A DNA stretch of 7,916 nt from an uncultured Acidobacteriota bacterium (GCA_946887105.1 CAMPKJ010000233.1:1-7916); one strand, 5' to 3'; counted from the first letter of the stretch, positions 1 through 6,947 are shown. The notes: a model not told the origin generated them from the letters alone. Made by a program: numbers and translations.

Positions 1-1833
1 GCCGGGCCGCGCGCCGAGCTGCAGCCAGGCCGCCGACGCCGCGGCGACGAGACGCGTGCCGGTCTCCGCCTCGCGTGCTTCGATCAGCGCGAGACCGATA
101 CCCTCGATCACGTGCGTCAATCCCCACCGGTCGCCCAGCTGCGCGTGAATCTCCAACGCCTCGCGAAACGCGGCGATGGCCTCCTCGCGTTTTCCTTCCG
201 CGAGCGCGACGTGGCCGAGCGCGGTGAGCGGATGGGCGGTGGCGGGCTTGTTGCCGAGGCGCACGCCGATCTGATGCGCTTCCACGAATGCGGCGCGCGC
301 GGACTCGAAATCGTCGCGCAGTTGTGCGGCCAGACCGGTCCAGTACAGATTGAGAGCGAGCGCGACGTCGCTCGCGTGACGGCGGCCTTCGAGAAACGAG
401 CGGATGGCGGCGCCGTGATCGCCGTCCGCGAATGCCTGTCCGGTGCCGAGGAGCGTGAGCGCGTTCGCGAGCGCGCGATCGTCGCCTGCGCCGTGCAGCC
501 CGTCCACCGCGTCTTCCACCAGCGGACGCAGCGCCGCGAAATCGCCTTGCCAGACGGCGGCATTCGCGGCGGCGACTCTGGCCTTTGCGAGCACCACCGG
601 ATCGACGTCACCCGCGCGGGCGAGCGCCGTCGTGATGCGCCGCCGCGCCTCGTGAAAATGCGCGCGCGCGAACCAGTACCAATGCAGCGCGTAGACGACG
701 CGCAGCTCGATGTCTCCCATCCCGTCGATGCCAGGTCCGCGATCGAAGATCGCGCGGATGTTGCAGATCTCCTGATCGAGGATCTCCAGCGCGGACGGAT
801 CGACCGCGCCTGCGAATACGTGCGGCTCGAGCGCCTCCGCGAGTTTCAGGAAATAGTGCGCGTGCCGTCCGGCGATGCTGTCGCGCTCTCCCGCGGCGTC
901 GAGCTTCTCCGCCGCGAACTGACGCACCGTGTCGAGCAATCGATAGCGCGACTCCTCGGCGAGCACGAGCGACTTGTCCACCAGCGCCGAGAGATGCGTG
1001 AGCACGTCGATGTCCCCGCACACCGCTTCCGCGGCATCGAGCGAAAAGCTCGCGCCGAACACGGCCAGCCGCCGCAGCAGGACCTGCTCCTCGGGCGAGA
1101 GCAGGCGATAGCTCCAGTCGATGGTCTCGCGGATGGTGCGATGGCGCGGCAGCGTGCGCGATCCGGAGGAGAGCAGCCGGAAGGCGTCGTCGAGGCGTGA
1201 GGCGATCTCGGCGACGGAGAGCACTTTCACGCGCGCCGCGGCGAGCTCGATCGCCAGCGGAATGCCGTCCAATCGTTCGCAGATGTGCGCGATCACCGCT
1301 TCGTCGGGCACGAACGACGGCAGCATCGAGCGCGCACGTTCGGTGAAGAGCTGCACCGCGTCTTCGATCGACAGCGGCGGCACCAGCCAGGTCTGTTCGC
1401 CGCGCACCCCGAGCGCCTCACGCGTCGTGGCGACGATGGACGTATTCGGACAACTGCGCAGGATCACTTCCGCGACCACAGCACTCGCGTGCACGAGGTG
1501 CTCGCAGTTGTCGAGCACGAACAGCACGTTCCGGTCGCGCACCGCATCCACCACCACCCGCAGCACATCCTCGGCCGCCAGCTCGCGGACGTCCATCGCA
1601 TCGATGATCTGCTGGCCGATGAGATCGGGATCGGAGAGCGGCGCGAGATCGACCCAGAACACGTCCTCGTACTCATCGCGGACGCGATGGGCGAGCTCGA
1701 GGGCCAGCCGGGTCTTGCCGCTGCCGCCCGCGCCGGTGATGGTCAGCAGGCGCGTGTTCTCGAGGAGCCGCGTCGTCTCCTCGAGCTCGCGGGCGCGGCC
1801 GAGGAGCGGCGTGAGGGCGAAGGGAAGTTTCAT
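1..1833 (-). CDS. AfsR/COG3903-type NB-ARC (STAND) ATPase with TPR-like C-terminal half, 3' end missing
   Basis: Predicted cytoplasmic signal-transduction ATPase; target unknown. The minus-strand frame is open for 611 codons from the ATG to the left edge, so the C-terminus is missing. The protein starts directly in the nucleotide-binding domain: an ALTPLLGR-E-E entry motif (residues 6-17), Walker A GAGGSGKT (34-41), Walker B LFVLDNCEH (104-112), a VATTRE sensor segment (134-139) and the GIPLAIELAAAR motif (190-201). A winged-helix-like region follows (about 240-330, with LLRRLAVFGASF and RYRLLDTVRQFA), then helical TPR-like repeats (about 375-611, e.g. ALGHVALAEGKREEAIAAFREAL). In this family the NB-ARC usually sits behind a DNA-binding, kinase or cyclase domain; none is present here, though a C-terminal HTH could lie beyond the edge. 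The start is forced: the only in-frame codons back to the stop at 1867-1869 contain no ATG, GTG or TTG. The ATG overlaps the dipeptidase stop (ATGA). A GAGGAG lies 17 bases upstream, too far for a normal ribosome site, so coupled translation is likely. Confidence 0.9.
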   Translation of the reverse strand, partial: MKLPFALTPLLGRARELEETTRLLENTRLLTITGAGGSGKTRLALELAHRVRDEYEDVFWVDLAPLSDPDLIGQQIIDAMDVRELAAEDVLRVVVDAVRDRNVLFVLDNCEHLVHASAVVAEVILRSCPNTSIVATTREALGVRGEQTWLVPPLSIEDAVQLFTERARSMLPSFVPDEAVIAHICERLDGIPLAIELAAARVKVLSVAEIASRLDDAFRLLSSGSRTLPRHRTIRETIDWSYRLLSPEEQVLLRRLAVFGASFSLDAAEAVCGDIDVLTHLSALVDKSLVLAEESRYRLLDTVRQFAAEKLDAAGERDSIAGRHAHYFLKLAEALEPHVFAGAVDPSALEILDQEICNIRAIFDRGPGIDGMGDIELRVVYALHWYWFARAHFHEARRRITTALARAGDVDPVVLAKARVAAANAAVWQGDFAALRPLVEDAVDGLHGAGDDRALANALTLLGTGQAFADGDHGAAIRSFLEGRRHASDVALALNLYWTGLAAQLRDDFESARAAFVEAHQIGVRLGNKPATAHPLTALGHVALAEGKREEAIAAFREALEIHAQLGDRWGLTHVIEGIGLALIEAREAETGTRLVAAASAAWLQLGARPG

Positions 1834-3077
1834 TCGGCTTTTTTGTCGAGCTCCTCGATCACTGCATCAGCAGCCGTGCGGTCCTTGCGCAGTTTCGCCG
1901 AAACCGCCTCGGCCTGCCGCATCACCCGCAGAACATTGAGTCCGGCCAGCTTCTTCAGCCGCTCCTCAGAATGACCGCGGCGGAGCAGCTCGGTGAAGAG
2001 CTTCGGATAATCGGCGACGCTGTTCAGGTTCTCCGGCGTGCTGCCGATGCCGTCGAAGTCGCCGCCGATGCCGGCGTGTTCTTCGCCCGCAACCTTGATG
2101 ATGTGCTCGACGTGATCCGCCACTTCGCCGAGCGTGGCCGCCGGGCGCGGATTCGCGGCATCCCACTCCGCGAGCTTGGCCTTCACATTCTGCGGCTCAC
2201 CGTCGAAGAGCGATTTCAGCCGCGCCTCCTCCGCCTGCCGCAGCGATTGGTGCACGCGCAGTTTTTCGGAGACGAAGCCAGGGACGAACGTGACCATCAC
2301 CACGCCGCCGTTCTGCTTCACGCGCTGCAGCACGTCGTCGGGGACGTTGCGCGGATGGCCGGTCACGGCGCGCGCGGAGGAGTGCGAGAAGATCACCGGC
2401 GCGGCGCTGACGTCGAGCGCGTCGTGCATGGTCTTCGGCGCGACGTGCGAGAGGTCGACGAGCATGCCCAGGCGATTCATCTCGCGGACCACTTCCTTGC
2501 CGAACGGCGTCAGGCCGTTGTGTTTCGGATCGTCGGTCGCGGAGTCCGCCCAGTCGTTGTTGAGGGAGTGGGTGAGGGTCATGTAGCGCGCGCCGGCGTC
2601 GTACATCTGCCGCAGCGCGCCGAGGGAGTTGTTGATGGAGTGGCCACCCTCCATGCCGATCAGGGAGGCGATCCTGCCGGACTTGTGAATGCGCGCGACG
2701 TCGTCGGCGGTGAGCGCGAGCGCGAACGTGTCGGGATAGGCCGCGTTGAGGCGATGCACGACGTCGATCTGCTCGAGCGTGGCCTGCAACGCATCCGCGC
2801 CTTGCAGCGACGCGGGGACGTAGACGGACCAGAACTGCCCGCCCACGCGGCCTTCGCGCAAACGAGGGATGTCCGTGTGCAGCGGCTTTTCGATCTTCGA
2901 CTGGTCCTGGCGGATGTCGATCTTCGCAAGCTGATTCTTCGCGCGCTCGCGATATTGCCAGGGGAGGTCGTTGTGTCCGTCGATGAGGGGGACCTCTTTG
3001 AGGATGCGGTCGACGCGCGCATCCTGCGCGTTTGCGGCGATGGTCAGGAGGAGGGTCAGGGCGAGCGTAATGCGCAT
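1830..3077 (-). CDS. Exported membrane dipeptidase, peptidase family M19 (renal dipeptidase-like)
   Basis: Zinc-dependent hydrolase of the M19 family, which cleaves dipeptides (some members accept D-residues or beta-lactam-like amide bonds); the exact substrate cannot be read from sequence. At 415 aa it is close to the size of human DPEP1. Residues 1-17 look like a Sec signal peptide (MR, hydrophobic core, AxA site A15-N-A17), so the enzyme should act in the periplasm; there is no lipobox. The metal and active-site set is complete by motif: H35 and D37 in DGHNDLP, E143 in GMEGGH, H170 in LTHS, H211 in LVDLSH, H232 and R236 in SHSSAR, and D340 in GGDFDG. The protein is therefore probably active. 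The ATG at 3077 immediately precedes the signal peptide and has no Shine-Dalgarno; a TACAAT box ends 8 bases upstream. It is the first gene of the left-arm operon, and its stop overlaps the ATG of the NB-ARC ATPase. Confidence 0.95.
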   Translation of the reverse strand: MRITLALTLLLTIAANAQDARVDRILKEVPLIDGHNDLPWQYRERAKNQLAKIDIRQDQSKIEKPLHTDIPRLREGRVGGQFWSVYVPASLQGADALQATLEQIDVVHRLNAAYPDTFALALTADDVARIHKSGRIASLIGMEGGHSINNSLGALRQMYDAGARYMTLTHSLNNDWADSATDDPKHNGLTPFGKEVVREMNRLGMLVDLSHVAPKTMHDALDVSAAPVIFSHSSARAVTGHPRNVPDDVLQRVKQNGGVVMVTFVPGFVSEKLRVHQSLRQAEEARLKSLFDGEPQNVKAKLAEWDAANPRPAATLGEVADHVEHIIKVAGEEHAGIGGDFDGIGSTPENLNSVADYPKLFTELLRRGHSEERLKKLAGLNVLRVMRQAEAVSAKLRKDRTAADAVIEELDKKAE

Positions 3078-3085
3078 GGCGGGCG

Positions 3086-3091
3086 ATTGTA
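3086..3091 (-). promoter_or_regulatory. Putative -10 box (TACAAT) of the dipeptidase operon, leaderless type
   Basis: On the minus strand TACAAT (5 of 6 to TATAAT) is followed by 8 bases, CGCCCGCC, and then the ATG at 3077. Transcription would normally begin about 7-8 bases after such a box, which places the start at or next to the A of the ATG. No Shine-Dalgarno and no recognisable -35 hexamer is seen. This fits a leaderless mRNA. Inference from sequence only. Confidence 0.4.
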
Positions 3092-3104
3092 ACGTTTCGT
3101 GTGC

Positions 3105-3110
3105 TACCTT
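3105..3110 (+). promoter_or_regulatory. Putative -10 box (TACCTT, TG-extended) of the methyltransferase gene, leaderless type
   Basis: TACCTT keeps the key T1, A2 and T6 positions of a -10 element and is preceded by TGC (TGn extension). It ends 8 bases before the GTG at 3119, the same spacing as the divergent TACAAT box on the other strand. No Shine-Dalgarno precedes the GTG and no -35 is evident. The box would lie inside the coding region if the alternative GTG at 3101 were used, so it also argues for the 3119 start. Weaker than the minus-strand box. Confidence 0.3.
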
Positions 3111-3118
3111 CCGCGCCC

Positions 3119-4438
3119 GTGACTCTTGCCTTCAAGCGCGATGAATCGCATCCGATGGTGGACGCGCTGCTGCGCACGCGCGTGCCGCGGTGGCGGGAGC
3201 TGAATCGCGCCATCGACGAGCGCGACGACATGCTCGATTTCGCGATGAAGCTGTTTCATCACGATCGCGATGCCGCGGTCACGAACTACTTCCAGAGCGC
3301 GCTCGATCAGTTCGCGTTGGTGCGGCACATCGCGTCGTGGCGAGAGCGCCGTCCGCGGCGGATGCTCGATTTCGCGAGCGGCTACGGCCGCCTCACGCGT
3401 CTGCTCGCCCACGAGCACCTCGCGGATGAGATCACGGTGTCGGACATCCTCGAGGGAGGGATGGCGTTTCAGGCCGAACAGTTCGGCGTGCGGACGATTC
3501 TCTCGAAAACGGATCCCGCGCAGTTCGTCGCGCCGGACCGGTACGATCTGATCTTCGTCGCGTCGCTTTTCACGCACCTGCCGCCGGCGACGTTCACCAG
3601 CTGGTTGCGCCGCCTCGCCGGTCTGCTCGAGCCTGAGGGGCTGCTGATCTTCAGCGTGCACGACCAGAGCCTCGCGCCCGACAAGCAGGTCGACGGCATC
3701 GCATTCGAGTCGCACAGCGAGAGCCGCGTGCTCGACGTCGAGGAGTACGGCTCGACCTGGGTGACCGAGGAGTACGTACGGGGTCAGGTCTCGCAGATTG
3801 GTGAGGGCTGGGCGTGCGTGCGACTCCCGCGCGCACTGTCCGACTGGCAGGACGTCTACGTGATCTCGCCGGCTGCGATTGCGAATCCGCGTCCGCGGCG
3901 CGTCCCGAAAGGGTTCCTCGAACAGCCCCACATGCTGCCGGATGGGATTCGCATCTGGGGCTGGGCGACGACCATCGATGCGCCGCCCGAGCGCGTCGAG
4001 ATCCGCATCGAAGACGATGTGGTTGCCTCGACGCGCGCGTTCGCGCCGCGTGCGGACGTCGGGGAATGGTTCGGCGTCGCCAGCGCGGCGCAATCGGAGT
4101 GGGAGTGCCTCGTACCGTTCGCGGCCGTGCGCTCGTTCCGCTATCAGGTCGCGACCATCTCCGCCTTTTCCGCGGACGGCGACGAGCGCATTCTCTTCCT
4201 CGGCACGCTGGATTCGCTCCTCGGCACCGTCGCCCGGGAGCGCGCGCAGGCACTGGCCCGGCAGGTCGCGGAACGGCAGCAGGAGATTGGCGAGCTCACC
4301 CACCGCCTCGCCGTCGCCGAGCACCAGCGCCACACGCTCGCGCAGCAGATCGCCGCGATGAGGCAAAGCCGCTTCTGGCGCGCGAGGGAGCGGTGGTTCG
4401 CGGTGAAGCGGGCGGTGGGACTCACGGACGAGGAATAG
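3119..4438 (+). CDS. Class I SAM-dependent methyltransferase with beta-rich module and C-terminal coiled coil, probably glycan-associated
   Basis: Predicted SAM-dependent methyltransferase; acceptor unknown. Numbering is from GTG 3119 (439 aa). A helical N-terminal segment (about 1-75) leads into the Rossmann domain: motif I LDFASGYGR (83-91), an acidic strand end TVSD (106-109), motif IV-like YDLIFVASLFTHLP (142-155), and a post-motif strand GLLEPEGLLIFSVHD (168-182). A second module (about 270-365) has WGWA, a VEIRI strand and R-A-DVGEWFG, resembling the beta-sandwich units with GWA and RPDV patterns attached to glycosyltransferases and methyltransferases of surface-polysaccharide loci. Residues about 370-415 form an Arg/Gln/Glu-rich coiled coil, followed by SRFWRARERWFAVKRAVGL, a tail common in such enzymes. 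The glycan role is inference, since no glycan genes are visible nearby. An alternative in-frame GTG at 3101 would add 6 residues and an ATG at 3155 would remove 12. I chose 3119 because of the -10 box spacing. Confidence 0.8.
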   Translation: MTLAFKRDESHPMVDALLRTRVPRWRELNRAIDERDDMLDFAMKLFHHDRDAAVTNYFQSALDQFALVRHIASWRERRPRRMLDFASGYGRLTRLLAHEHLADEITVSDILEGGMAFQAEQFGVRTILSKTDPAQFVAPDRYDLIFVASLFTHLPPATFTSWLRRLAGLLEPEGLLIFSVHDQSLAPDKQVDGIAFESHSESRVLDVEEYGSTWVTEEYVRGQVSQIGEGWACVRLPRALSDWQDVYVISPAAIANPRPRRVPKGFLEQPHMLPDGIRIWGWATTIDAPPERVEIRIEDDVVASTRAFAPRADVGEWFGVASAAQSEWECLVPFAAVRSFRYQVATISAFSADGDERILFLGTLDSLLGTVARERAQALARQVAERQQEIGELTHRLAVAEHQRHTLAQQIAAMRQSRFWRARERWFAVKRAVGLTDEE

Positions 4439-4478
4439 GCCTTCGGGCCCCCCGGAAACATCCTGGCGCGTCCAAACG

Positions 4479-4484
4479 TATAAC
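4479..4484 (+). promoter_or_regulatory. Putative -10 box (TATAAC) of the exporter operon, near-leaderless
   Basis: TATAAC (5 of 6 to TATAAT) lies in the 55-base gap after the methyltransferase and ends 9 bases before the adaptor ATG at 4494. The expected start of transcription falls about 2-4 bases before the ATG (AGC at 4491-4493). No Shine-Dalgarno sits in front of the ATG (GTCCCCAGC) and no TTGACA-like -35 is found at 16-18 bases. Third gene start in the window with this arrangement. Confidence 0.4.
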
Positions 4485-4493
4485 GTCCCCAGC

Positions 4494-5735
4494 ATGAAAC
4501 GTAGAACGAAGACCATCATTGCAGTCGTCGCCGTCCTGCTCATCGGCGGCATCACCACGGCGTCCATCCGCTCGAAGAGCAAGGAAGGGACGCCGGTCAC
4601 GTTTGCCAAGGTCGAGCGGCAGGACCTGGTCAGCAAGGTCTCGGCGAACGGCCAGATCGATGCGCAGCGCAAGGTCGATCTCTCCGCGAACGTCATGGGG
4701 CAGATCGTCAATCTGGCCGTGCGCGAAGGCGACGTCGTCAAGAAGGGCGACTTCCTCCTGCAGATCGACCAGAAGCAGCTCGCGGCGTCCGCTCAGGGCG
4801 CCGAGGCGTCCATGCGCGCGCTCTTCTCCGACCGCGACGCCGCGCGTGCGAGCCTGACTGAAGCGGAGCTGACCTACCAGCGCGCGCGCAACAACTTCGA
4901 GCAGAAGATCATCCCGGCGGCGGAGCTCGACCGCGCACGCACGACGCTCGATTCGGCGCGTGCGAACGTCAGCGCGATCGAACAGCGCATCCAGCAGGCG
5001 CGCTCCAACGTCGCCGCGGCGCGCGACACTCTTTCGAAGACCACCATGACCGCGCCGATGGCGGGCATCATCACCGCGCTTCCCGTCGAAGAGGGCGAGG
5101 TGGCGGTCATCGGCACGATGAACAACCCCGGCACGAAGCTCCTCACCATCGCCGACATGAGCGTGGTCGAGGCGGTGATGGAAGTCGATGAGACCGACGT
5201 CCCGACCGTGAAGGTCGGCCAGCGCGCCACGGTCACCATCGACGCGTATCCGAACAAGACCTTCGAGGGCGTGGTCACCGAAGTCGGCTCCAGCCCGATG
5301 ACGCCGCAGGCGGGGCAGGGCACCGAGGCGGTGAACTTCGAGGTCAAGATCCAGCTCACCAATCCTCCCGCGGGCGTGCGGCCGGGATTCTCGGCCTCGG
5401 CGGACATCATCACCGGCATGCGCGACCAGGCCATCGCCATCCCGCTGCAGGCGCTGGTCGTGCGCGAGAAGCCGGCGGCGCCCGGAGCAAAGGCGGCCGC
5501 AAAGACCACCGCGAAGGCGATCGAAGAAGAAGGCGTCTACGTGCACAAGGACGGCAAGGTCGCGTTCGTCCCGGTCGCCACGGGTCTCGCGGGCGACAGC
5601 AACATCGAGATCGTCAAGGGTCTGACCGAAGGACAGGAGATCGTCACCGGCCCGTTCCGCGCGCTCCGCGACATCAAGGATGGCTCGAAAGTGCGCGAGC
5701 AGAAGGAAGAGAAGAAGGACGAGGAGAAGTCGTAG
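4494..5735 (+). CDS. MacA/HlyD-family periplasmic adaptor subunit of an ABC exporter
   Basis: Periplasmic adaptor expected to link the inner-membrane MacB-type permeases encoded next to an outer-membrane TolC-like channel; substrate unknown. It has 413 aa, normal for the family. Domains in order: basic N-terminus and single membrane anchor (about 7-24); first lipoyl half (about 57-95, with VREGDVVKKGDFLLQID); alpha-helical hairpin (about 96-182, Ala/Arg-rich, tip near KIIPAAELDRA); second lipoyl half (183-221, TMTAPMAGIIT then GTKLLTIADMS); beta-barrel (about 222-310, VDETDVPTVKVGQRATVTIDAYP); membrane-proximal domain (about 311-400, IAIPLQALVV and GLTEGQEIVTGPFRAL). A low-complexity Ala/Lys stretch (326-345) interrupts the last domain, and the protein ends in a charged Lys/Glu tail (402-413). 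The ATG has no Shine-Dalgarno. The stop codon abuts the TTG of the next gene, so the three exporter genes are almost certainly co-transcribed. Confidence 0.93.
   Translation: MKRRTKTIIAVVAVLLIGGITTASIRSKSKEGTPVTFAKVERQDLVSKVSANGQIDAQRKVDLSANVMGQIVNLAVREGDVVKKGDFLLQIDQKQLAASAQGAEASMRALFSDRDAARASLTEAELTYQRARNNFEQKIIPAAELDRARTTLDSARANVSAIEQRIQQARSNVAAARDTLSKTTMTAPMAGIITALPVEEGEVAVIGTMNNPGTKLLTIADMSVVEAVMEVDETDVPTVKVGQRATVTIDAYPNKTFEGVVTEVGSSPMTPQAGQGTEAVNFEVKIQLTNPPAGVRPGFSASADIITGMRDQAIAIPLQALVVREKPAAPGAKAAAKTTAKAIEEEGVYVHKDGKVAFVPVATGLAGDSNIEIVKGLTEGQEIVTGPFRALRDIKDGSKVREQKEEKKDEEKS
5721..5726 (+). promoter_or_regulatory. Ribosome binding site GAGGAG deciding the TTG start at 5736
   Basis: GAGGAG lies inside the last codons of the adaptor gene and ends 9 bases before TTG 5736. 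It supports the rare TTG as the genuine start of the first permease. The reading from TTG gives M-E-T-L-R-I-A, the usual beginning of MacB-type permeases, whereas the next in-frame ATG (codon 16) would remove the conserved N-terminal amphipathic stretch. Confidence 0.6.
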
Positions 5736-6947
5736 TTGGAGACTCTCCGCATCGCTGCAACCGCGCTGCGCGCTCACAAGATGCGCAGCTTTCTGACGCT
5801 CCTCGGCGTGATCATCGGCGTCATGACGGTGGTCACCGTCGTCTCGATCATCTCCGGGCTGAACAACTACATTTCCGAGAAGGTCTTTCAGCTCAACCCG
5901 GACGTCTACGCGGTGACGCAGTTCGGCATCATCACCAGCCGCGAGCAGTTCCTGGAGGCGATCAAGCGCAAGCCGATCGACTGGGACGATTTCGAGGCGG
6001 TGAAGGAGCGCTGCGCGCGCTGCGCGATGACCGGCGCCTCCCTCGGCACGGCCGGCGCCGTGAAACGCGGCGCGCAGAAGCTCACCGGAGTGCGCACGGC
6101 CGGCGTCACGTCGAACATGGCCGAGCTGCAGAACCTCGATCTCGAGGCGGGTCGCTTCTTCACGCCCACCGAGGAGCAACGCTCCTCGCCCGTGGTGATC
6201 ATCGGCTCGGACGTTCGTGAAGAGTTGTTCGGCCAGCTCGATCCGATCGGCCGCACGATGCGCGTGGCCGATCAGCCGATGCGCGTGATCGGCCTGCTGC
6301 GCAAGCAGGGCTCGGTCCTCGGACAGAATCAGGACAAGGTGCTGTACATGCCGATCTCGGCCTGGCGGAAACGCTTCGGCACGCGGCAGAGCATCGACAT
6401 CTTCGTGAAGGCCAGCGGCGGCGTTGCCGGCGTGGAGGCCTCGATGGACGAGGTGCGCGTGGTGATCCGCTCGCGGCGGCGCACGGCGTTCCGCGCGGAT
6501 GACCCGTTTGCGACCGTGACCGCCGAGGCGCTGCAGATGTTGTGGAAAAGCATCTCGGCGGGACTGTTCTCGCTGATGATCCTGATTTCCGGGATCTCCC
6601 TGATTGTCGGCGGCATCGTGATCATGAACATCATGCTGGTGTCGGTCGTGGAGCGCACGCGCGAGATCGGCGTGCGGCGGGCCATCGGCGCCACGCGACA
6701 GAACATCCGCCGCCAGTTCCTCACCGAGGCGGTGCTGCTCTCGCTGGGCGGCGGCATTCTCGGCGTGCTGCTGGGCATGCTCATCGCCAAGACCATCTCC
6801 ACCATGACGCCGATGCCGACGCTGGTACGGCCTGGACTGATCGTGGCCGGACTGCTCGTTTCCGTCGTCACCGGCGTCCTCGCGGGCGTGGTGCCGGCGT
6901 GGCGCGCGTCGAAGTTGCCGCCCGTCGAGGCGCTGAGGTTCGAATGA
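5736..6947 (+). CDS. MacB-type ABC transporter permease, subunit 1 (MacB_PCD plus FtsX domains)
   Basis: Inner-membrane permease of the MacB/FtsX superfamily (type VII ABC). At 403 aa it has no nucleotide-binding domain, unlike E. coli MacB, so it needs a separate ATPase. Layout: short amphipathic start (LRIAATALRAHKMRSFLTLLG), TM1 about 17-40, a large periplasmic domain about 41-273 (GRFFTPTEEQ, VVIIGSDVREELFG, DPIGRTMRV), TM2 about 274-302 (ILISGISLIVGGIVIMNIML), the coupling segment ERTREIGVRRAIGATRQNI (306-324), TM3 about 330-352, TM4 about 365-388, and the terminal AWRASKLPPVEALRFE. Its only two cysteines form C93-A-R-C96 in the periplasmic domain. It starts at TTG directly after the adaptor stop and overlaps the next permease by ATGA, so a fixed-ratio heteromeric complex with subunit 2 is likely. 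Confidence 0.93.
   Translation: METLRIAATALRAHKMRSFLTLLGVIIGVMTVVTVVSIISGLNNYISEKVFQLNPDVYAVTQFGIITSREQFLEAIKRKPIDWDDFEAVKERCARCAMTGASLGTAGAVKRGAQKLTGVRTAGVTSNMAELQNLDLEAGRFFTPTEEQRSSPVVIIGSDVREELFGQLDPIGRTMRVADQPMRVIGLLRKQGSVLGQNQDKVLYMPISAWRKRFGTRQSIDIFVKASGGVAGVEASMDEVRVVIRSRRRTAFRADDPFATVTAEALQMLWKSISAGLFSLMILISGISLIVGGIVIMNIMLVSVVERTREIGVRRAIGATRQNIRRQFLTEAVLLSLGGGILGVLLGMLIAKTISTMTPMPTLVRPGLIVAGLLVSVVTGVLAGVVPAWRASKLPPVEALRFE

Noticed and set aside
1839..1844. Run of six A on the minus strand just before the dipeptidase stop, where a -1 slip would enter the ATPase frame and fuse the two proteins
   Set aside because: The run is short, the dipeptidase frame does not read it as a canonical slippery heptamer, and a fusion of an exported enzyme to a cytoplasmic ATPase makes little sense; the ATG overlap explains the junction.
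112..3092. Several plus-strand open frames (for example 112-1200, 1121-1939, 1971-3092) opposite the ATPase and dipeptidase genes
   Set aside because: None shows a motif, and the minus-strand reading gives full Walker motifs and a complete M19 active site over the same bases.
3101..3118. Alternative GTG start for the methyltransferase at 3101
   Set aside because: It adds only six residues (LPSAP and the initiator), has no Shine-Dalgarno, and would place the -10-like TACCTT inside the gene. It cannot be excluded.
4438..4449. GGCC-TTCG-GGCC hairpin right after the methyltransferase stop, as a possible terminator
   Set aside because: The stem has only 4 pairs and no T tract follows (a C run does). 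The tetraloop is stable, but this is not enough to call an intrinsic terminator.
3104..4741. Minus-strand open frame of 545 codons opposite the methyltransferase gene
   Set aside because: No domain motif, Arg-rich, covers a divergent promoter region and part of another gene; a shadow of the plus-strand coding bias.
4422..6179. Long minus-strand open frame (585 codons) opposite the adaptor and permease 1
   Set aside because: Its translation is Arg/Asp/Leu-rich low-complexity sequence without any recognisable motif, and it lies opposite strongly family-matching genes. High GC with third-position bias produces such antisense frames.
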